From positions 124,001 through 188,000 of the forward strand of contig WKKS01000002.1 in the NCBI GenBank assembly GCA_009684515.1: a DNA stretch of 64,000 nucleotides. Direction: 5' to 3'. The notes beneath the pieces are model-generated. The model saw nothing but the letters and a program-made list of their open reading frames with translations, made no database searches and was not told the DNA's origin. Below are positions 1 to 8,683 of this stretch, piece by piece; position 1 is the stretch's first letter; each line of letters opens with the position of its first letter. This DNA is from Geobacter sp. (GTDB lineage: Bacteria; Desulfobacterota; Desulfuromonadia; Geobacterales; Pseudopelobacteraceae). The translations under genes were made by a program, and so were the position numbers.

Positions 1-565
1 TTCCGTCCCAGCAAGCCTCGATGGTCGCAATGATCAACCCTTCATCAAGGGTTACAAAGCCGAGGATATGGTCGCGCGCCACAGCCAGAATCGGGCCGAA
101 AGCCAAAGCAAACAGGATCACCAGCGGCAGCTCTTTCAAGACTTGCTGTGATATTCCATCTTCAAAGAGGTCACGGAAAATGTCGCAGCCCTCTTTTTCC
201 CCCAGGATTTTGTCCCGGCGGTGCTCCACACCGAAAGGAGAATTATGGAACTGCTCCAGATAACGGAAATCCAGAGGATTCTCGATAAAGTAGCGCAGCA
301 GAGCCGTACCGAGGTGCATAAATTTTTCACGGATCGGCTTCTCCTGATCATACTTTTCCAGAATAACAGGAAAAAGCCGCTCCTCAAGGTCACGATACAA
401 CTCGGCGATCAGCACTTCCTTATTCTCGAAATAGCGATAGATCGTTCCGGCCCCGACTCCGGCCCGATTCGCAATCATAGCCATCGGGGCACCATGAAAG
501 CCATGTTCGGCAATCAGCTCCAATGCCGCTTTTACCACTTCGTCTCTTTTATCCAATTTTGACAA
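1..565 (-). CDS. TetR/AcrR family transcriptional regulator, 3' partial
   Basis: The minus strand is open from 565 to the window edge, and the first 188 codons are visible. The N-terminus has a TetR helix-turn-helix: a helix with ALELIAEHGFHG, then IANRAGVGAGTIYRYFENKE, which is the recognition-helix signature. The rest is helical, as in TetR ligand-binding domains, and the end lies outside the window. No in-frame ATG exists before the upstream stop at 596-598. TTG at 565 follows a G-rich stretch (GGGGGT) at suitable spacing, and TTG at 556 is the alternative. A perfect palindrome sits 20 bases upstream, so autoregulation is likely. The ligand and target genes cannot be told from this window; TetR proteins with similar palindromes often control fatty acid genes or efflux. 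Confidence 0.85.
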   Translation of the reverse strand, partial: MSKLDKRDEVVKAALELIAEHGFHGAPMAMIANRAGVGAGTIYRYFENKEVLIAELYRDLEERLFPVILEKYDQEKPIREKFMHLGTALLRYFIENPLDFRYLEQFHNSPFGVEHRRDKILGEKEGCDIFRDLFEDGISQQVLKELPLVILFALAFGPILAVARDHILGFVTLDEGLIIATIEACWDG

Positions 566-584
566 GTTCGGACCCCCAACATAC

Positions 585-602
585 GGAATGAACGTTCATT
601 CC
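585..602. promoter_or_regulatory. Perfect 18-bp palindrome, probable TetR operator
   Basis: GGAATGAACGTTCATTCC equals its own reverse complement over all 18 bases. It lies 20 bp upstream of the TTG start of the TetR-type gene at 1-565. The core TGAACGTTCA with AT-rich flanks resembles operators of FadR/AcrR-like TetR proteins. Binding by the neighbouring regulator is inference from position and symmetry. Confidence 0.7.
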
Positions 603-659
603 TTTTATCCTTTCAAACGAACGATGTCAATCGATTTTTAATGAGACCTGTCGCCTTGG

Positions 660-1154
660 TTAGTGACCCTGCACTGCGCCCCGCAGAACTCCGGGTGGTC
701 TGATAAAGGCCAGAAAGCTCTGCTGCAGCCGCTCGGCGTCATCCAGGTTGCCCTTGCTGCGCAGAACTTCAATCACGCATTCTGCGGTACACAAACAGGC
801 ATCCTTCTGGTTTTTGCGAAGGTTGTAAGCCGATTTGCCGGTCGGTTTCAGCCCGATCCGTCGGACATTCTGCAAATACGGGCTTCTCTGATGGATTTTG
901 CGGGCCTCATGCCAGGTGCCGTCGATCAGAATAAAATGATCAATTCCGGACAGATCATCATCGTTTTCGTCGGCGGCGCCGGGGTAAACCAATGCCACAC
1001 CGCCCGCTTCGATCTCTTTTAACAGAGCGGTTGGCGGATTCATCCGGTCCCAACGAACCTGTTCCGCCGCGCTTCCCAGAACTTCCAGCACCAGACTTCC
1101 GGTGTTGGAGCGTTTGCCGAATTCTTTGGAGTGGGTCAATAGTGTGATTTTCAT
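660..1154 (-). CDS. DTW domain protein, probable tRNA-uridine aminocarboxypropyltransferase
   Basis: The protein has about 164 residues. Its diagnostic motif is LIDGTWHEARK, the D-x-T-W box of DTW proteins such as E. coli TapT (YfiP), which transfer the aminocarboxypropyl group of SAM to tRNA uridine to form acp3U. An N-terminal TLLTHSKEFGKRSNTG segment matches the ThLxH...NTG region of that family. The cysteine-rich N-terminal extension of longer members is absent, so this is a short form. ATG at 1154 was chosen because GGGGGCGG precedes it; GTG at 1169 is in frame and possible. It lies 47 bases after hpnI and may be the last gene of mnmM-hpnI-DTW. The family is clear; the exact tRNA target is inferred. 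Confidence 0.8.
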   Translation of the reverse strand: MKITLLTHSKEFGKRSNTGSLVLEVLGSAAEQVRWDRMNPPTALLKEIEAGGVALVYPGAADENDDDLSGIDHFILIDGTWHEARKIHQRSPYLQNVRRIGLKPTGKSAYNLRKNQKDACLCTAECVIEVLRSKGNLDDAERLQQSFLAFIRPPGVLRGAVQGH

Positions 1155-1200
1155 GCCGTCCGCCCCCACTGCCGCATTTTATGAATCGGTTGCAGGAATA

Positions 1201-2346
1201 TCAAACCAGCTCCTCAATCTTCCCGCCCGGCCTGAGCATGAAACGGCTGCCGCGCCATTCGACCCGGTTGCCGAGAAACGACAAGGCCCAGGTGAAGAAG
1301 GCCAGCATATCCCGCAGCGGCAGCAGCCAAAGCCAGCGCGGGAAGAGGCCGTCCTGGACGAAGCGGCGGCTGAACAGGGTGCAAATCAGCATCCGCAAGG
1401 CATACAGGATTGCCCCGGCAGACAAGGCCAGGAGCGGTGAAGGGGCGATCAGGGTCGCCAGCAGCACCGCCGGGAATGGGAGCGTAATGCCGGAGGCCAG
1501 ATAGCCGCCGGGACGGCTGACCCGCATCGTGCGCGCCCAGCGCAGCTGGCGGGAGAGCACCGACATCAGGTTTTCGGCCTTGATCATGCTTTCGACAAAA
1601 CAGCAGTCCAGGGCGATCCGCCAGCCGGCCAGATGAATTTTGTTCCCCAGCTGATAGTCGTCAGCCAGATAATCAACCAGCGCCTGAAAACCGCCGATGG
1701 AGTCCAGCGCTTCACGCCGCACCGCCATTGAGGCCCCCAGGGCAAAAGAGAGCCCCTCCAACTGCAGCGCCACCAGTACGTTCGGGATCATCTCGGCGGT
1801 AAAGCCGGTCGCTTCCAAAGCGGTGGCAACACCCGGCACCGAGGAGGTACGGTAGAGCGAAGTCACCAGACCGACTTGCGGATCGCTGAAGTGGCTCGTC
1901 ACCGACTGCAGATAATCGGCCGCAACCCGGATATCGCTGTCACAGACGATAATGATGTCGTGTCGTGCCTGGGGAAAGGCGTTGATCAGGTTGGAGACCT
2001 TGTAGTTGGGGCCATGGATGGCCGGATTAATCGTCAGGGATATATCGTGCTCCGGAAAATCGGCCATCAGTTGACGGATGACCGGTATGACCTGATCATC
2101 CGGGGAGGCGGCGGCGAAAATCAGTTGAAGTTGGCCGTCATAGCGCTGGCGGCAAAACGAGGCAAAGTTGTCGTAACTGCCGGCGTCCATCCCTTTGACC
2201 GGTTTGAGGATTGATACCCCCGCCGGATGCGCGGCATCAACCGGTTTTTGCAAACACCGGAAATACCTGGCGGCGCAGAACAGCGAAATCAGTGAATACA
2301 CAGTTGACGGAAGAATGGCAATGAACGGGAACAACTTCAGGAACAT
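1201..2346 (-). CDS. hpnI: HpnI-like glycosyltransferase (GT21, ceramide glucosyltransferase type)
   Basis: This 381-residue family 2/21 glycosyltransferase has an N-terminal membrane segment (residues 1-25) and C-terminal hydrophobic helices. Catalytic landmarks in order are SILKPVKGMD, the metal-binding IIIVCDSDIRV, LADDYQLGNK and the RQLRWARTMR box (the QxxRW equivalent). This set and the length fit HpnI, which adds N-acetylglucosamine to bacteriohopanetetrol in hopanoid side-chain synthesis. A ceramide-type glucosyltransferase is the main alternative, because the two families share this layout. The gene starts 1 base after the mnmM stop, implying translational coupling. No other hopanoid gene is visible nearby, which lowers certainty about the substrate. 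Confidence 0.7.
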   Translation of the reverse strand: MFLKLFPFIAILPSTVYSLISLFCAARYFRCLQKPVDAAHPAGVSILKPVKGMDAGSYDNFASFCRQRYDGQLQLIFAAASPDDQVIPVIRQLMADFPEHDISLTINPAIHGPNYKVSNLINAFPQARHDIIIVCDSDIRVAADYLQSVTSHFSDPQVGLVTSLYRTSSVPGVATALEATGFTAEMIPNVLVALQLEGLSFALGASMAVRREALDSIGGFQALVDYLADDYQLGNKIHLAGWRIALDCCFVESMIKAENLMSVLSRQLRWARTMRVSRPGGYLASGITLPFPAVLLATLIAPSPLLALSAGAILYALRMLICTLFSRRFVQDGLFPRWLWLLPLRDMLAFFTWALSFLGNRVEWRGSRFMLRPGGKIEELV

Positions 2347-2347
2347 A

Positions 2348-2938
2348 TCAGGCAGCCTTCTGTACGATTATGCAGTATGGGGCATCGGTGGCAACATTCA
2401 GCTGACCCATCCGCCAGGAATGAAATTCCCGTGGATCAAGCCCGGCCGCCCAGCTGTCAACCGACAGCCGTTCTTCATCGCCGCCATTATGGCCGGGATA
2501 GATTGTCAGCGCCACGATCCCCCCCGGCGCCAGCAGATCCAGTGACTGCCGCAGGGCGGCCATGGTCGTTTCGGGGCGGGTGATCAGCGAGCGGTCGCCA
2601 CCCGGCAGGTAGCCCAGATTAAAAAGTATCACCTGAACCGGCACAGCCAGATTTCTGGCCAGTTCCTCATGACCGGTGTGCAGCAGCGTGACCCTTGATC
2701 CCAAACCGGCTTCGGTCAACCTGCGGGCGGTCTCCACAAGGGCCTGCTGCTGGATGTCAAATCCCCAGACGCGCCCTTCCGGGCCTACCAGGCCGGCCAG
2801 AAGCAGAGTGTCATGCCCATTCCCGCAGGTGGCATCGACAACCTTGTCGCCAGGCCGCACAAAATTGCGGAGCAGCAGGTGTGTTAATGCCACCGGCCCG
2901 CGCAGCAGCGCTATTTCTGAAATATTCGATATATTCAT
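2348..2938 (-). CDS. mnmM: Class I SAM-dependent methyltransferase, MnmM/YtqB-like
   Basis: This 196-residue Rossmann methyltransferase has motif I as VVDATCGNGHDTLLLA and an acidic motif II in VWGFDIQQQAL. The family-specific boxes are FNLGYLPGGDRS and LTIYPGHNGGDEE, which mark the rRNA_methylase/MnmM family. MnmM of Gram-positive bacteria methylates 5-aminomethyl-2-thiouridine at the tRNA wobble position. The gene is first of a tight minus-strand group and diverges from the pseudouridine synthase at 3024. Two neighbours therefore also look like tRNA or RNA modification enzymes. Family membership is well supported; the exact modification in this organism is inferred. Confidence 0.75.
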   Translation of the reverse strand: MNISNISEIALLRGPVALTHLLLRNFVRPGDKVVDATCGNGHDTLLLAGLVGPEGRVWGFDIQQQALVETARRLTEAGLGSRVTLLHTGHEELARNLAVPVQVILFNLGYLPGGDRSLITRPETTMAALRQSLDLLAPGGIVALTIYPGHNGGDEERLSVDSWAAGLDPREFHSWRMGQLNVATDAPYCIIVQKAA

Positions 2939-3023
2939 AAGAGAAAAAGACTAACAGAAACGGGTGGATTTCGCCATAGGGATTTTGTTTGATATCGAAC
3001 GTCAAACAGGTTACTACGGTAGC

Positions 3024-3905
3024 ATGATAATCAAAAAAACCATTGAAAATGAACATAACGGGCTGCGACTGGACGACGCCATCGCCACCCTTTGCAGCGG
3101 CGTCAGCAAATCGGAAGCACGGCGGATCATCGACCGTGGCGGCTGTGCGGTCAATGCCGCCATGGTGCGGGTCGCCTCGCGCAGCCTAAAAACCGGCGAT
3201 ACTTTCGAAATCGGCCTGATGGAAGCGGGACGCTTCAGCGATCTGCTGCTGCCGCCGGAAGCGCTTTTGTACGAAGATTCCGACCTGATCGCGGTCAACA
3301 AACCGGCCGGGATCAACAGTCAGCGCACCCCCTACCAGCTGAAGGGCACCCTGGAATACTGGGTAACCGAATATTTTAAAGCACAGGGGAGCAATGAACC
3401 GGCCCGCGTGGTTCACCGCCTGGACCGCGGCACCTCGGGAGCCATGCTCTTCCCCAAACACAGACCGGCGGCGGCCTGGCTCTCAAAGCGCTTTCATGAC
3501 GGAACCGTGGACAAGCGTTATCTGGCTCTGGTCAGCGGACGTCCTGAACAGGAGCGATGGAACGTGGATGCGCCGATCGGCAAGATCGCTTCGGCCAGAT
3601 ACGGTATAGTTACCGGCGGCAAATCCGCTACGACCGAATTCCGGCTGCTTTCGTCATCCGGCGAAATTTCACTGGTGGAGGCCAAGCCGCTGACCGGCCG
3701 CACCCACCAGATCCGGGTACATCTGGAATATTGCGGCATGCCGATCATTGGCGATCCTACTTACGGCAAAGTGCCGGCCGAGCGGATGATGCTGCATTGT
3801 GCTGAAATGATTTTCGCGGATGCCAAAGAGAAGGAATTGCGGGTAACGGCCCCGCTGGACAGTGTCTTTTCCAGAATTGTTGAAGGGTTGCGATCAGGCT
3901 GTTGA
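3024..3905 (+). CDS. RluA family pseudouridine synthase
   Basis: The protein has 293 residues when started at ATG 3024. An S4 RNA-binding domain occupies about residues 5-60 (RLDDAIATL...SKSEARRIIDRGG). The synthase domain carries the catalytic motif HRLDRGTSG with the nucleophilic aspartate near residue 134. The later GRTHQIRVHLEYCGMPIIGD is the standard RluA-class substrate loop. It isomerises uridine to pseudouridine in rRNA or tRNA; which position cannot be told. The frame is open upstream to 2964, but the S4 domain begins right after 3024 and the extra 20 residues look non-conserved. It converges with cbiL. Confidence 0.85.
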   Translation: MIIKKTIENEHNGLRLDDAIATLCSGVSKSEARRIIDRGGCAVNAAMVRVASRSLKTGDTFEIGLMEAGRFSDLLLPPEALLYEDSDLIAVNKPAGINSQRTPYQLKGTLEYWVTEYFKAQGSNEPARVVHRLDRGTSGAMLFPKHRPAAAWLSKRFHDGTVDKRYLALVSGRPEQERWNVDAPIGKIASARYGIVTGGKSATTEFRLLSSSGEISLVEAKPLTGRTHQIRVHLEYCGMPIIGDPTYGKVPAERMMLHCAEMIFADAKEKELRVTAPLDSVFSRIVEGLRSGC

Positions 3906-3953
3906 GCGGCATCGTGGTGATCAATCCGCCCGGTGTCGGGTAGCGTTTGCCGA

Positions 3954-4679
3954 TCAGGACTCAGCTGACGGGGAGCATGGCTGCTTGACAATCAACAGCG
4001 ACAGGTAATCCGGAGCATGGGCAGAGATTTCGGCAAAATCGGTCAACACCTTCTGACGGGGGCTGCCGACCCTTTCGACAAAGACGGTGCTGGTTTCACG
4101 TCCGGTCTGGCGCAGAAGCTCCAGGATATCCTGGTAGAGCGGCTTGACCTTCAGCAGCACGACCGTTTCAAAACGTGCCAGAGCGGAAGCAATCTGCTCA
4201 ATACCGGCGGTGGCCGGCACGACCGCCATCTTCTCCTCGGCTTCCACCAGCGGCAAAGAGGCCTGAGCGGCAGCAGCGTTGATGCTGGAGATGCCGGGAA
4301 CTATTTCGATCGGCAGATGCGGCCACTGTTCGCGCAGGATACGCAGCAGGTAGATGAAGGTTGAGTAGAACAGCGGATCGCCGATGGTAATAAAGGCCAC
4401 CTCGCGCCCGGCTTCGGCATGCCCGGCGATCAGCTCGGCGGCCTCCTGCCAGGCAGGCACCAAACGGGCCCGGTCGGAGGTCATCGGAAACTGGTGGATG
4501 ATGATCTCCTGACGCTCTTCATCAACAAACTCGCGGATCGTGCCCAGCGCAACGCTGGCTTCGGAGGGGTTGGAGACCGGAGCCAGGATCACATCGGCCC
4601 GTCGCAGGATTCGCTCGGCCTTGCGGGTCAGCAGCTCAGGATCACCGGGGCCGACACCAACCGCATATATCATCGACAT
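3954..4679 (-). CDS. cbiL: (Cobalt-)precorrin-2 C20-methyltransferase
   Basis: This 241-residue tetrapyrrole methylase begins IYAVGVGPGDPELLTRKA, the SAM-binding GVGPGD loop of the family. Further landmarks are ADVILAPVSN, VAFITIGDPLFYST and EIVPGISSINAAAA, as in CobI/CbiL. It methylates C20 of precorrin-2 or cobalt-precorrin-2 in the corrin ring pathway. Its ATG shares one base with the TAA of cobL (TAATG at 4677-4681), so the genes are translationally coupled. An anaerobic organism would be expected to use the cobalt-early branch, hence cbiL rather than cobI. No other corrin genes are in the window. Confidence 0.9.
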   Translation of the reverse strand: MSMIYAVGVGPGDPELLTRKAERILRRADVILAPVSNPSEASVALGTIREFVDEERQEIIIHQFPMTSDRARLVPAWQEAAELIAGHAEAGREVAFITIGDPLFYSTFIYLLRILREQWPHLPIEIVPGISSINAAAAQASLPLVEAEEKMAVVPATAGIEQIASALARFETVVLLKVKPLYQDILELLRQTGRETSTVFVERVGSPRQKVLTDFAEISAHAPDYLSLLIVKQPCSPSAES

Positions 4680-5896
4680 TAATCGTTCCCCTTCCGGGCC
4701 GAAATGACATAAACCGGGTTCTGGGCTTCAAACATCTTGTATTCGGTCAGGTTGCGGGTCTTGGCGATATTGACGCAGGTCGCCTCAATTGTGAAGCCAT
4801 GATCCTCCAGAAATTCCACCGCTCTGGTGAGGGTGTCGAGGGTGACGGCATTGATCACCACCACCCCTTCCGGCTTGAGCCGCAGTGAAATCATGTCAAT
4901 GATCTCATCAAGTTTACCGCCCGCTCCGCCGATAAATACCCGGTCCGGATCGGGCAGATCATCCAGCCCATCCGGAGCAAAAGCCTCAATCAGCTTGATG
5001 TTGCGGGCACAGAACTTTTTCAGGTTTTCTGTGATAAAGCCGATGCACTGCTGGTTTCTTTCCACCGCAAAGATACGGCCATTCGGCATCAGGTTGGATG
5101 CTTCGATCGAAACCGAGCAGCTTCCCGCACCGATATCCCACAGCACCAGATCATCCTGCAGCTGGAGCTTGGCCAGCGTCACAGCCCGGACTTCCTGTTT
5201 GGTGATCAGTTTCTTTGAAGTGTGGAACTCGTCATCGTCAATACCGATCAGCGGATATTGAACCAGGTTGGGTTCATAGGTACGGATCAGAATCAGGATA
5301 TTCAGTTCCGAGGCGCTTATCTCCAGCAGGCCGCGCACGGTGGTTTTGGTGAATTTCTCGGTCGGCATCCCCAGATCTTCACAGAGCCAGGCCTCATATC
5401 CTTCGGCACCACGGTCAATCAGCTCGGAGGCAATCGCAGAAGGAGTATTAACTTTATCGGTCAGAACGCACGCTTTTTCCGAAGCGATGATTTTATCTAT
5501 CGCCGGATGCATCCCGCGACCGTGGACCGAGACGAAGATTCCGTCATCCCACGGCTCCTTGATGCGGGCAAAGGCATACTGCATGCTGGTAACATTTGGA
5601 AATATCTCCACGCTATCCTTGGGAAGGTTGCGCAGCAGGAAGCGTGACACACCGAAAAAGTTGGGATCGCCGGAAGCGAGCACCACGACCCGCTGGTCGC
5701 TGGCTTTCAAAAAGTCCATCAGCTCGGAGAGAGCCCCCAGGACTCTTTTTTCTCCGGTGAAGTCGGGGAAAATGTCCAGATGCCTTTGGTGGCCAATCAT
5801 GACATCGGCTTTGCCGATAATCTCCAATGCCTTGGAAGTGAAGCCTTCCCAGCCTGTAATTCCCGCCCCTACCAGATAAATTTTTTGCTGTGTCAT
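4679..5896 (-). CDS. cobL: Precorrin-6Y C5,15-methyltransferase, CbiE-CbiT fusion
   Basis: This 405-residue protein joins two methyltransferases. Residues 1-200 form a tetrapyrrole methylase like CbiE (YLVGAGITGWEGFT, VVVLASGDPNFFG, PNVTSMQYAFAR). Residues 210-405 form a Rossmann methyltransferase like CbiT (LVLWDIGAGSCSVSIEAS, GRIFAVERNQQC, VFIGGAGGKLDEI). Together they methylate C5 and C15 and decarboxylate the C12 acetate during cobalamin synthesis. ATG at 5896 was chosen because GGAG lies 8 bases upstream; TTG at 5902 is too close to that GGAG. The 420 bp upstream contain no corrinoid riboswitch that I could recognise. It is followed directly by cbiL. Confidence 0.92.
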   Translation of the reverse strand: MTQQKIYLVGAGITGWEGFTSKALEIIGKADVMIGHQRHLDIFPDFTGEKRVLGALSELMDFLKASDQRVVVLASGDPNFFGVSRFLLRNLPKDSVEIFPNVTSMQYAFARIKEPWDDGIFVSVHGRGMHPAIDKIIASEKACVLTDKVNTPSAIASELIDRGAEGYEAWLCEDLGMPTEKFTKTTVRGLLEISASELNILILIRTYEPNLVQYPLIGIDDDEFHTSKKLITKQEVRAVTLAKLQLQDDLVLWDIGAGSCSVSIEASNLMPNGRIFAVERNQQCIGFITENLKKFCARNIKLIEAFAPDGLDDLPDPDRVFIGGAGGKLDEIIDMISLRLKPEGVVVINAVTLDTLTRAVEFLEDHGFTIEATCVNIAKTRNLTEYKMFEAQNPVYVISARKGND

Positions 5897-6119
5897 GTGC
5901 AATACTCCGCTCGGGAAGTCCTTAAATGTTCCGGCACTATAGCACCCAAGCTGTCAAAAATCACCAGATTACTTGCCTGCGGCAGCCGGATGGATACAAC
6001 GACAATAATTGTCGGCAAATGACGTAGTATAGCCAAATAGCGTCATTACTTATTAAACTTGGATACCGCTTGCAACCGCAACATAGCGTATTTATTAGAG
6101 TTGAATCACCGAAGACACT

Positions 6120-6136
6120 AGGCACAAAACATGCTT
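6120..6136 (+). promoter_or_regulatory. Possible sigma-54 (RpoN) promoter in front of the riboswitch
   Basis: AGGCACAAAACATGCTT has GG and GC separated by exactly 10 bases, as in the -24/-12 consensus TGGCAC-N5-TTGCW. Two consensus positions differ. The predicted start near 6146 falls about 15 bases before the riboswitch aptamer, a sensible distance. It is a by-eye match only; no sigma-70 promoter was clearly better. Confidence 0.4.
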
Positions 6137-6161
6137 GTCAAGTGATACCACTGATAAAGCG

Positions 6162-6247
6162 GGATAACGATACTACTAAACCATCCGCGAGGATGGGACG
6201 GAAAGCCCAAGGGTCTCCCTGAGACAGCCGGGTCGCCGAAATATCTC
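6162..6247 (+). promoter_or_regulatory. GEMM-Ib riboswitch, predicted 3',3'-cGAMP sensing
   Basis: The aptamer shows the GEMM-I fold. P2 is CCATCC-GCGA-GGATGG (6181-6196), a perfect stem with a GNRA tetraloop. It is followed by GGAAAGCC, then P3 (GGGTCTCCCTGAGACAGCC) and GGGTCGCCGAA. The base before the core (A6175 in ACTAAACC) is an A where c-di-GMP-type GEMM RNAs have G20. That change defines the GEMM-Ib class of Geobacter relatives, which prefers 3',3'-cGAMP. The 3' side of the aptamer overlaps a terminator stem, so ligand binding should favour read-through, as in characterised Geobacter examples. The controlled gene is the secreted protein at 6321. Confidence 0.88.
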
Positions 6248-6271
6248 AACGAGATGGCGACCCGTTTTTTT
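6230..6271 (+). terminator. Intrinsic terminator forming the riboswitch expression platform
   Basis: GGGTCGCC (6230-6237) pairs perfectly with GGCGACCC (6256-6263), with an inner ATCTC/GAGAT stem, followed by GTTTTTTT. The left arm is also the last conserved part of the aptamer, so terminator and ligand-bound aptamer are mutually exclusive. This is the classical layout of a transcriptional ON switch. Confidence 0.85.
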
Positions 6272-6320
6272 GTCGCCGAACGTTGCGCCGAGAGGCGCAA
6301 TACCCGGAAAGGGGGAGAAT

Positions 6321-6674
6321 ATGAAGGCTTGGCATCCTCGGACAACGAGCAGCATCGCAGCGATCATAGCCCTTGCAGCAACCATGATTTCACTACCCGC
6401 AAAATCAGCACAGGCCGAGGCGATGATCGTGTTCCGCAATCCGGATCAGGCACCCGCCATTCAACACTTCAAACCAACCCCAGCCCAACAAAAACTCCAA
6501 CTGAAACTCGATGACAAGGGTGACCTTCTGATCAAATGCGGCTGCGCCCGCTTTGTGGTTGCCTACAACTCCCCGACTGACCAGCTGAAACCGGGTGAGC
6601 AGCAGGGCTACTACCAAAGAGAAGAAGTTGCTGCCATCAACGGCATTAGCCTGACCGCCAGCGTATCGTTCTAA
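6321..6674 (+). CDS. Small secreted protein of unknown function, under the GEMM-Ib riboswitch
   Basis: The protein has 117 residues. ATG at 6321 was chosen because GGGGGAG lies just upstream and the following residues form a signal peptide: basic start MKAWHPR, hydrophobic IAAIIALAATMISL, cleavage near AQAEA. The mature part has about 84 residues with one CGC motif (IKCGCARF), whose two cysteines might bind a metal or form a disulfide. No known domain was recognised. Control by a cGAMP riboswitch links it to the second-messenger pathway that Geobacter uses for growth on surfaces such as Fe(III) oxides. A cell-surface or periplasmic role is therefore plausible but unproven. A bidirectional terminator follows. 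Confidence 0.75.
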   Translation: MKAWHPRTTSSIAAIIALAATMISLPAKSAQAEAMIVFRNPDQAPAIQHFKPTPAQQKLQLKLDDKGDLLIKCGCARFVVAYNSPTDQLKPGEQQGYYQREEVAAINGISLTASVSF

Positions 6675-6695
6675 AATGCATTAACAACCATAATA

Positions 6696-6726
6696 AAAGA
6701 GGCCGGGAAAAATCCCCGGCCTCTTT
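6696..6726. terminator. Bidirectional terminator between the secreted protein and typA
   Basis: AAAGAGGCCGGG (6696-6707) pairs with CCCGGCCTCTTT (6715-6726) as a 12-bp stem with a 7-base loop. A-rich and T-rich flanks suit both convergent genes, at 6321 (plus) and 6747 (minus). Confidence 0.9.
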
Positions 6727-6746
6727 GAATTGTCATGGCAAACCTG

Positions 6747-8552
6747 TTACCCTTTGGAAGCCCTCTTGCGCTTGGTAGGGTCGAGCTCCTTTTTACGGAG
6801 TCGGATCGACTGCGGCGTAACCTCCACCAGCTCGTCATCATCGATGAATTCCAGGGCCTGCTCAAGCGTCAGAAGGCGCGGCGGAGTCAGCTTGATGGCG
6901 TCGTCAGTACCGGAGGCGCGTACGTTGGTGAGCTTTTTGCCTTTGCTCGGGTTGACTTCCAGGTCGTTGTCCTTGTTGTGCTGGCCAATGACCATTCCGC
7001 CGTAAACTTCGACGCCTGCGCCGATAAAGAGTATGCCGCGCGGCTGGAGCGCGTCCAGTGAGTAAGCGGTGGTCTCGCCATGTTCCATGGCCAGCAGCAC
7101 GCCGTTCTTACGGCCCGGTATCTCCCCTTTGTAGGGTGCATATTCGTGGAAAGTGTGGGTCATGACCGCTGTTCCACGGGTGTCAGTCAACACCTCGCCG
7201 CGCAGACCGATCAGTCCGCGGGCAGGTACGATGAATTCCAGACGAACCATCTCGCCCATCGGAGCCATGGCGACCATTTCGCCTTTGCGGGGCCCCATCT
7301 TCTCAATAATGGCGCCCTGAAATTCGGACGCGACGTCCACCACCAGGTATTCCATCGGCTCGGTTTTAACGCCGTCTTTCATACGGACGATGACTTCCGG
7401 CTTGGAAACGGCCAGCTCGAAGCCTTCGCGACGCATGGTTTCGATCAGGATTGAAAGATGCAGCTCGCCGCGGCCGGAAACGCGGAAGGTATCCGGACTG
7501 TCGGTATCCTCGACCCGCAGGGATACGTTGGTACGCAATTCCTTGGTCAGACGGTCGCGAATGTTGCGTGAAGTAACCCACTTGCCTTCACGTCCGGCAA
7601 ATGGAGAGGTGTTAACGATAAAGTTCATGGCCAGAGTCGGCTCGTCGATGGATACGTATGGCACTGCGATCGGATTCTCGGCGGAAGCCAGAGTCTCGCC
7701 GATGCTGATCTCCTCAAAACCGGCTACGGTCACGATGTCGCCGGTTCCGGCTTCCTCGATTTCGACCTGTTTAAGTCCTTCGTATCCCAGCAACTTACTG
7801 ATACGTCCTTTAGATATCGAACCGTCAGCCTTGATCATGGCAACGGTTTCGCCAGCGCGGACCTTGCCGTTGAAAATACGGCCGGTCGCCATACGACCGA
7901 TATAATCATTGTAATCAATGTTGGCGATCAGCATCTGGAAGGGAGCGTTCGAATCACCCTTTGGCGGACGCACGTTGGATTCCACTACCGCAAAAAGCGG
8001 CTCCATGCTGGTTGATTCGATATTGATGTCCAGCTTGGCGTAACCCATCTTGGCGCTGGTGTAGACAACCGGGAAATCAAGCTGGTCGTCGGAAGCATTC
8101 AGCTCGCAGAACAGGTCGAAAACCATATTGAGAACTTCATCGGGGCGGCTGCCGGGACGGTCAATCTTGTTGATGACAACAATCGGCTTCAATCCCAGAT
8201 CAAGGGACTTTTTAAGCACGAAGCGGGTTTGCGGCATCGGACCGTCCAGAGCATCCACCAGCAGCAGAACGGAATCGACCATCTTGAGGACGCGTTCCAC
8301 CTCGCCGCCAAAGTCGGCATGGCCGGGGGTATCGACGATATTTATTTTATACTGACCGTGGTGGATGGAGAGACTCTTGGCCAGAATGGTTATGCCGCGC
8401 TCTTTCTCCAGATCGTTGCTGTCCATCACGCGCTCGGTGATGGCTTCGTTTTCGCGGTAAACACCGGCGTGTTTAAGCATTGCATCAACTAGCGTGGTCT
8501 TGCCATGGTCAACGTGAGCGATAATGGCGATATTTCTGATTCGTTCCTGCAT
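6747..8552 (-). CDS. typA: Ribosome-associated translational GTPase TypA/BipA
   Basis: This 601-residue protein has the full length of the TypA/BipA family. The G domain shows [20 protein letters not shown] (G1), ERGITI (G2), DTPGHADF (G3) and NKIDRPGS (G4). The later parts match EF-G-like domains III and V and the BipA-specific C-terminal region ([13 protein letters not shown]). It acts on the ribosome as a GTPase needed for assembly and stress adaptation. The start is supported by GAGG 9 bases before ATG 8552. It is a single gene converging on the riboswitch-controlled gene. Confidence 0.97.
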   Translation of the reverse strand: MQERIRNIAIIAHVDHGKTTLVDAMLKHAGVYRENEAITERVMDSNDLEKERGITILAKSLSIHHGQYKINIVDTPGHADFGGEVERVLKMVDSVLLLVDALDGPMPQTRFVLKKSLDLGLKPIVVINKIDRPGSRPDEVLNMVFDLFCELNASDDQLDFPVVYTSAKMGYAKLDINIESTSMEPLFAVVESNVRPPKGDSNAPFQMLIANIDYNDYIGRMATGRIFNGKVRAGETVAMIKADGSISKGRISKLLGYEGLKQVEIEEAGTGDIVTVAGFEEISIGETLASAENPIAVPYVSIDEPTLAMNFIVNTSPFAGREGKWVTSRNIRDRLTKELRTNVSLRVEDTDSPDTFRVSGRGELHLSILIETMRREGFELAVSKPEVIVRMKDGVKTEPMEYLVVDVASEFQGAIIEKMGPRKGEMVAMAPMGEMVRLEFIVPARGLIGLRGEVLTDTRGTAVMTHTFHEYAPYKGEIPGRKNGVLLAMEHGETTAYSLDALQPRGILFIGAGVEVYGGMVIGQHNKDNDLEVNPSKGKKLTNVRASGTDDAIKLTPPRLLTLEQALEFIDDDELVEVTPQSIRLRKKELDPTKRKRASKG

Positions 8553-8683
8553 CGGTGTAACTCCTCAATTCCTGAAAAATAAAACGACGGACATTGCTGC
8601 CCGCCGAAGCGTGTTACTATGTCAGGTTTCCATTGCCATAGCAAGCATTTACTAGCCATCATGCAAAAAACATCTGCCGCCGG

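Noticed and set aside
5897..6120. Cobalamin riboswitch in front of cobL
   Set aside because: I looked for the B12 box and conserved core on the minus strand and found none.
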